Assembly (NCBI GenBank): GCA_019417795.1
Contig: DXUR01000003.1
Span: forward strand, 41,179 to 46,696
From: Clostridiales bacterium
GTDB taxonomy: Bacteria; Bacillota_A; Clostridia; Oscillospirales; Oscillospiraceae
Reading direction: 5' to 3'
DNA length: 5,518 nucleotides
Positions 4,430 through 5,518 of the stretch are shown one piece after another. The position numbers and the translations under genes were made by a program. The notes beneath the pieces were generated by a model. That model was given only the letters and a program-made list of their open reading frames with translations, had not been told where the DNA came from and ran no database searches. Each line of letters opens with the position of its first letter. The stretch's first letter is position 1.

Positions 4430-5518
4430 TCCTGACGGAGAGGGGCTTGCGTTAGCATTATTAGCCTTTGTAGACTCTGTGCTTGGATTGACCGGAGGAT
4501 CGCCACCGGTGCTCTTGTCCACATCACCGTCAGGCGCATCCTTACCGGTAACAGTGAACGAGGTCTTATGCACAGGGTACTTGTTCTCAAAGTCTTCATC
4601 CAACTCAAGATCCATAAGGGAGAGGTAGTCATCCACGTCAAACCCTGTAGAGGCAATCCATGCCATCAAGCTACCCTTTCCACGGGCATACAGATCAGAG
4701 AAAAACTTCACCTGTTTTTCTCGATTGACAAAAGTAATGGGAAGCACCCGGAACTCTACCCGGTAGCTGCCGTCCCTGATCACGTTGTAATTCAAGCACT
4801 TATTCAGCTCTTCCACCAAAGCCTCAATCCACGTGAATACGTTATTCGCAACGATTTCCATATTCAGTGTGGCCGTGGCGTAGTTACCCGTAGAACTGCC
4901 GCTCAGAGCAGCAGCGGCCACACCAATGTCCTCATTCACGTCCTCTTTGATGGCATTTTCGTTTTCCTCATTCAAAAGGGAGAGATCGACCGGAAGCCGA
5001 TCCATCTTCGTGCCAGAGGCCAAAGAGAAGAATGATACACCGTTTGTGTTGCTGCGTTGCGTCAGCGCTTGTTTGACTGTGTTATGCTGGTTCTCTTGCT
5101 GTTGCTGAGACAGAGCAGACGTACCCTTGTCCTTTCCCTCGGGGAAAGTTTCATAGTAGATCTGGTTATTGACCGTATCCAACACACGCCGCTTCGTGTT
5201 AATGAAGTATTTGGCGTAGTCGATATCGTCCAACGCAGCTACCGCAAAAGGCACACCGTACGGATCGTTCTGCCCGCTCTTAATCTTGGTTACAATCGTC
5301 TTGCGCCAGTCCAGTCTCTGCCAGCACGCACCATCCGGGAACTCTCCATTGGAATATCTGCGCCATCCTTCTTGAATCTGACGAGGGAACCCTTGCAGCT
5401 TACGCTTGCGATCTTTCTCTGTCATGGCGCTAAAATACCGCAGGTCAAACGCTACTTCGTAGCAGTTGTTCCTGCGGCCAATGATTCTTGTATATTCTAC
5501 CGGCAAAGAAATAACAAC
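4427..5518 (-). CDS. Phage portal protein, C-terminal part (start beyond the right edge)
   Basis: The portal forms the dodecameric ring at one capsid vertex through which DNA is packaged and ejected, and it nucleates head assembly. The frame is open to the window edge, giving 363 visible codons before TAA; portals are usually about 400-550 residues, so the N-terminus is missing. The in-frame TTG at 5506 has no Shine-Dalgarno sequence and is not a convincing start. Numbering from the edge, residues 85-110 (DPYGVPFAVAALDDIDYAKY) and the helix-rich 180-245 (ending in VFTWIEALVEELNKCLNY) look like portal wing and stem segments. Residues 268-320 (FFSDLYARGKG, then AWIASTGFDVDDYLSLMDLE) look like the conserved C-terminal part of clostridial phage portals. 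The last 40 or so residues are a polar tail rich in Pro, Ser, Asn and Gly. Position directly before the protease-scaffold gene supports the call. The family assignment is from memory of such proteins, not a search. Confidence 0.85.
   Translation of the reverse strand, partial: VVISLPVEYTRIIGRRNNCYEVAFDLRYFSAMTEKDRKRKLQGFPRQIQEGWRRYSNGEFPDGACWQRLDWRKTIVTKIKSGQNDPYGVPFAVAALDDIDYAKYFINTKRRVLDTVNNQIYYETFPEGKDKGTSALSQQQQENQHNTVKQALTQRSNTNGVSFFSLASGTKMDRLPVDLSLLNEENENAIKEDVNEDIGVAAAALSGSSTGNYATATLNMEIVANNVFTWIEALVEELNKCLNYNVIRDGSYRVEFRVLPITFVNREKQVKFFSDLYARGKGSLMAWIASTGFDVDDYLSLMDLELDEDFENKYPVHKTSFTVTGKDAPDGDVDKSTGGDPPVNPSTESTKANNANASPSPSG

Noticed and set aside
4225..4656. Minus-strand open frame of 143 codons across the portal and protease junction
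   Set aside because: It overlaps two well-supported genes in another frame and its Arg/Leu/Ser-rich translation is typical of an out-of-frame shadow.
5504..5506. TTG at 5506 as the portal start
   Set aside because: The frame remains open to the window edge, no Shine-Dalgarno sequence precedes the TTG, and the resulting 359-residue protein would be short for a portal.

Overview
The window is a stretch of a tailed double-stranded DNA phage (Caudoviricetes) or prophage. It is packed with virion head genes, all read from the minus strand, so the transcriptional order runs from right to left. The order is portal, prohead protease with scaffold, probable head decoration protein, major capsid protein, a conserved-looking protein of unknown role, a small helical probable head-tail connector, and a larger probable head-closure or head-tail joining protein. 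The order and the protein features fit an HK97-fold, siphovirus-like head module. The host is probably a Gram-positive bacterium of the Bacillota/Clostridia type: most genes have strong Shine-Dalgarno sequences (for example TAAGGAGGTGA before the protease), base composition looks close to balanced, and the proteins resemble those of gut clostridial phages as I remember them. This is inference; no database search was possible. All reading frames work with the standard bacterial code and end in TAA or TGA.

Region by region: 4427-5518 holds the C-terminal part of the portal, whose start lies beyond the right edge; the terminase genes are expected further right. Positions 3215-4414 encode a protease-scaffold fusion. 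Within it, an in-frame ATG at 3784 has an ideal Shine-Dalgarno sequence and probably yields a separate 189-residue scaffold protein. Positions 2736-3197 encode a small, probably beta-rich protein in the usual decoration-protein slot, and 1606-2712 the major capsid protein. The only sizeable intergenic gap (1518-1605) carries two hairpins: a terminator-like one that includes the capsid gene stop codon, and a perfect 9-bp G/C-rich one just before the next ribosome binding site. Then come an unrecognised 155-residue protein (1050-1517), a helical 134-residue protein (620-1024), and a protein cut by the left edge (1-607).

Together these genes would build the procapsid (portal, scaffold, capsid), mature it (protease), stabilise it (decoration) and form the neck that joins head to tail. 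No stretch over 300 bases lacks a gene. There are no tRNAs, CRISPR arrays, insertion sequences, integrase or defence genes. The most noteworthy points are the nested scaffold start and the hairpin pair that could lower expression after the capsid gene. I see no clear evidence of a wholly new system.
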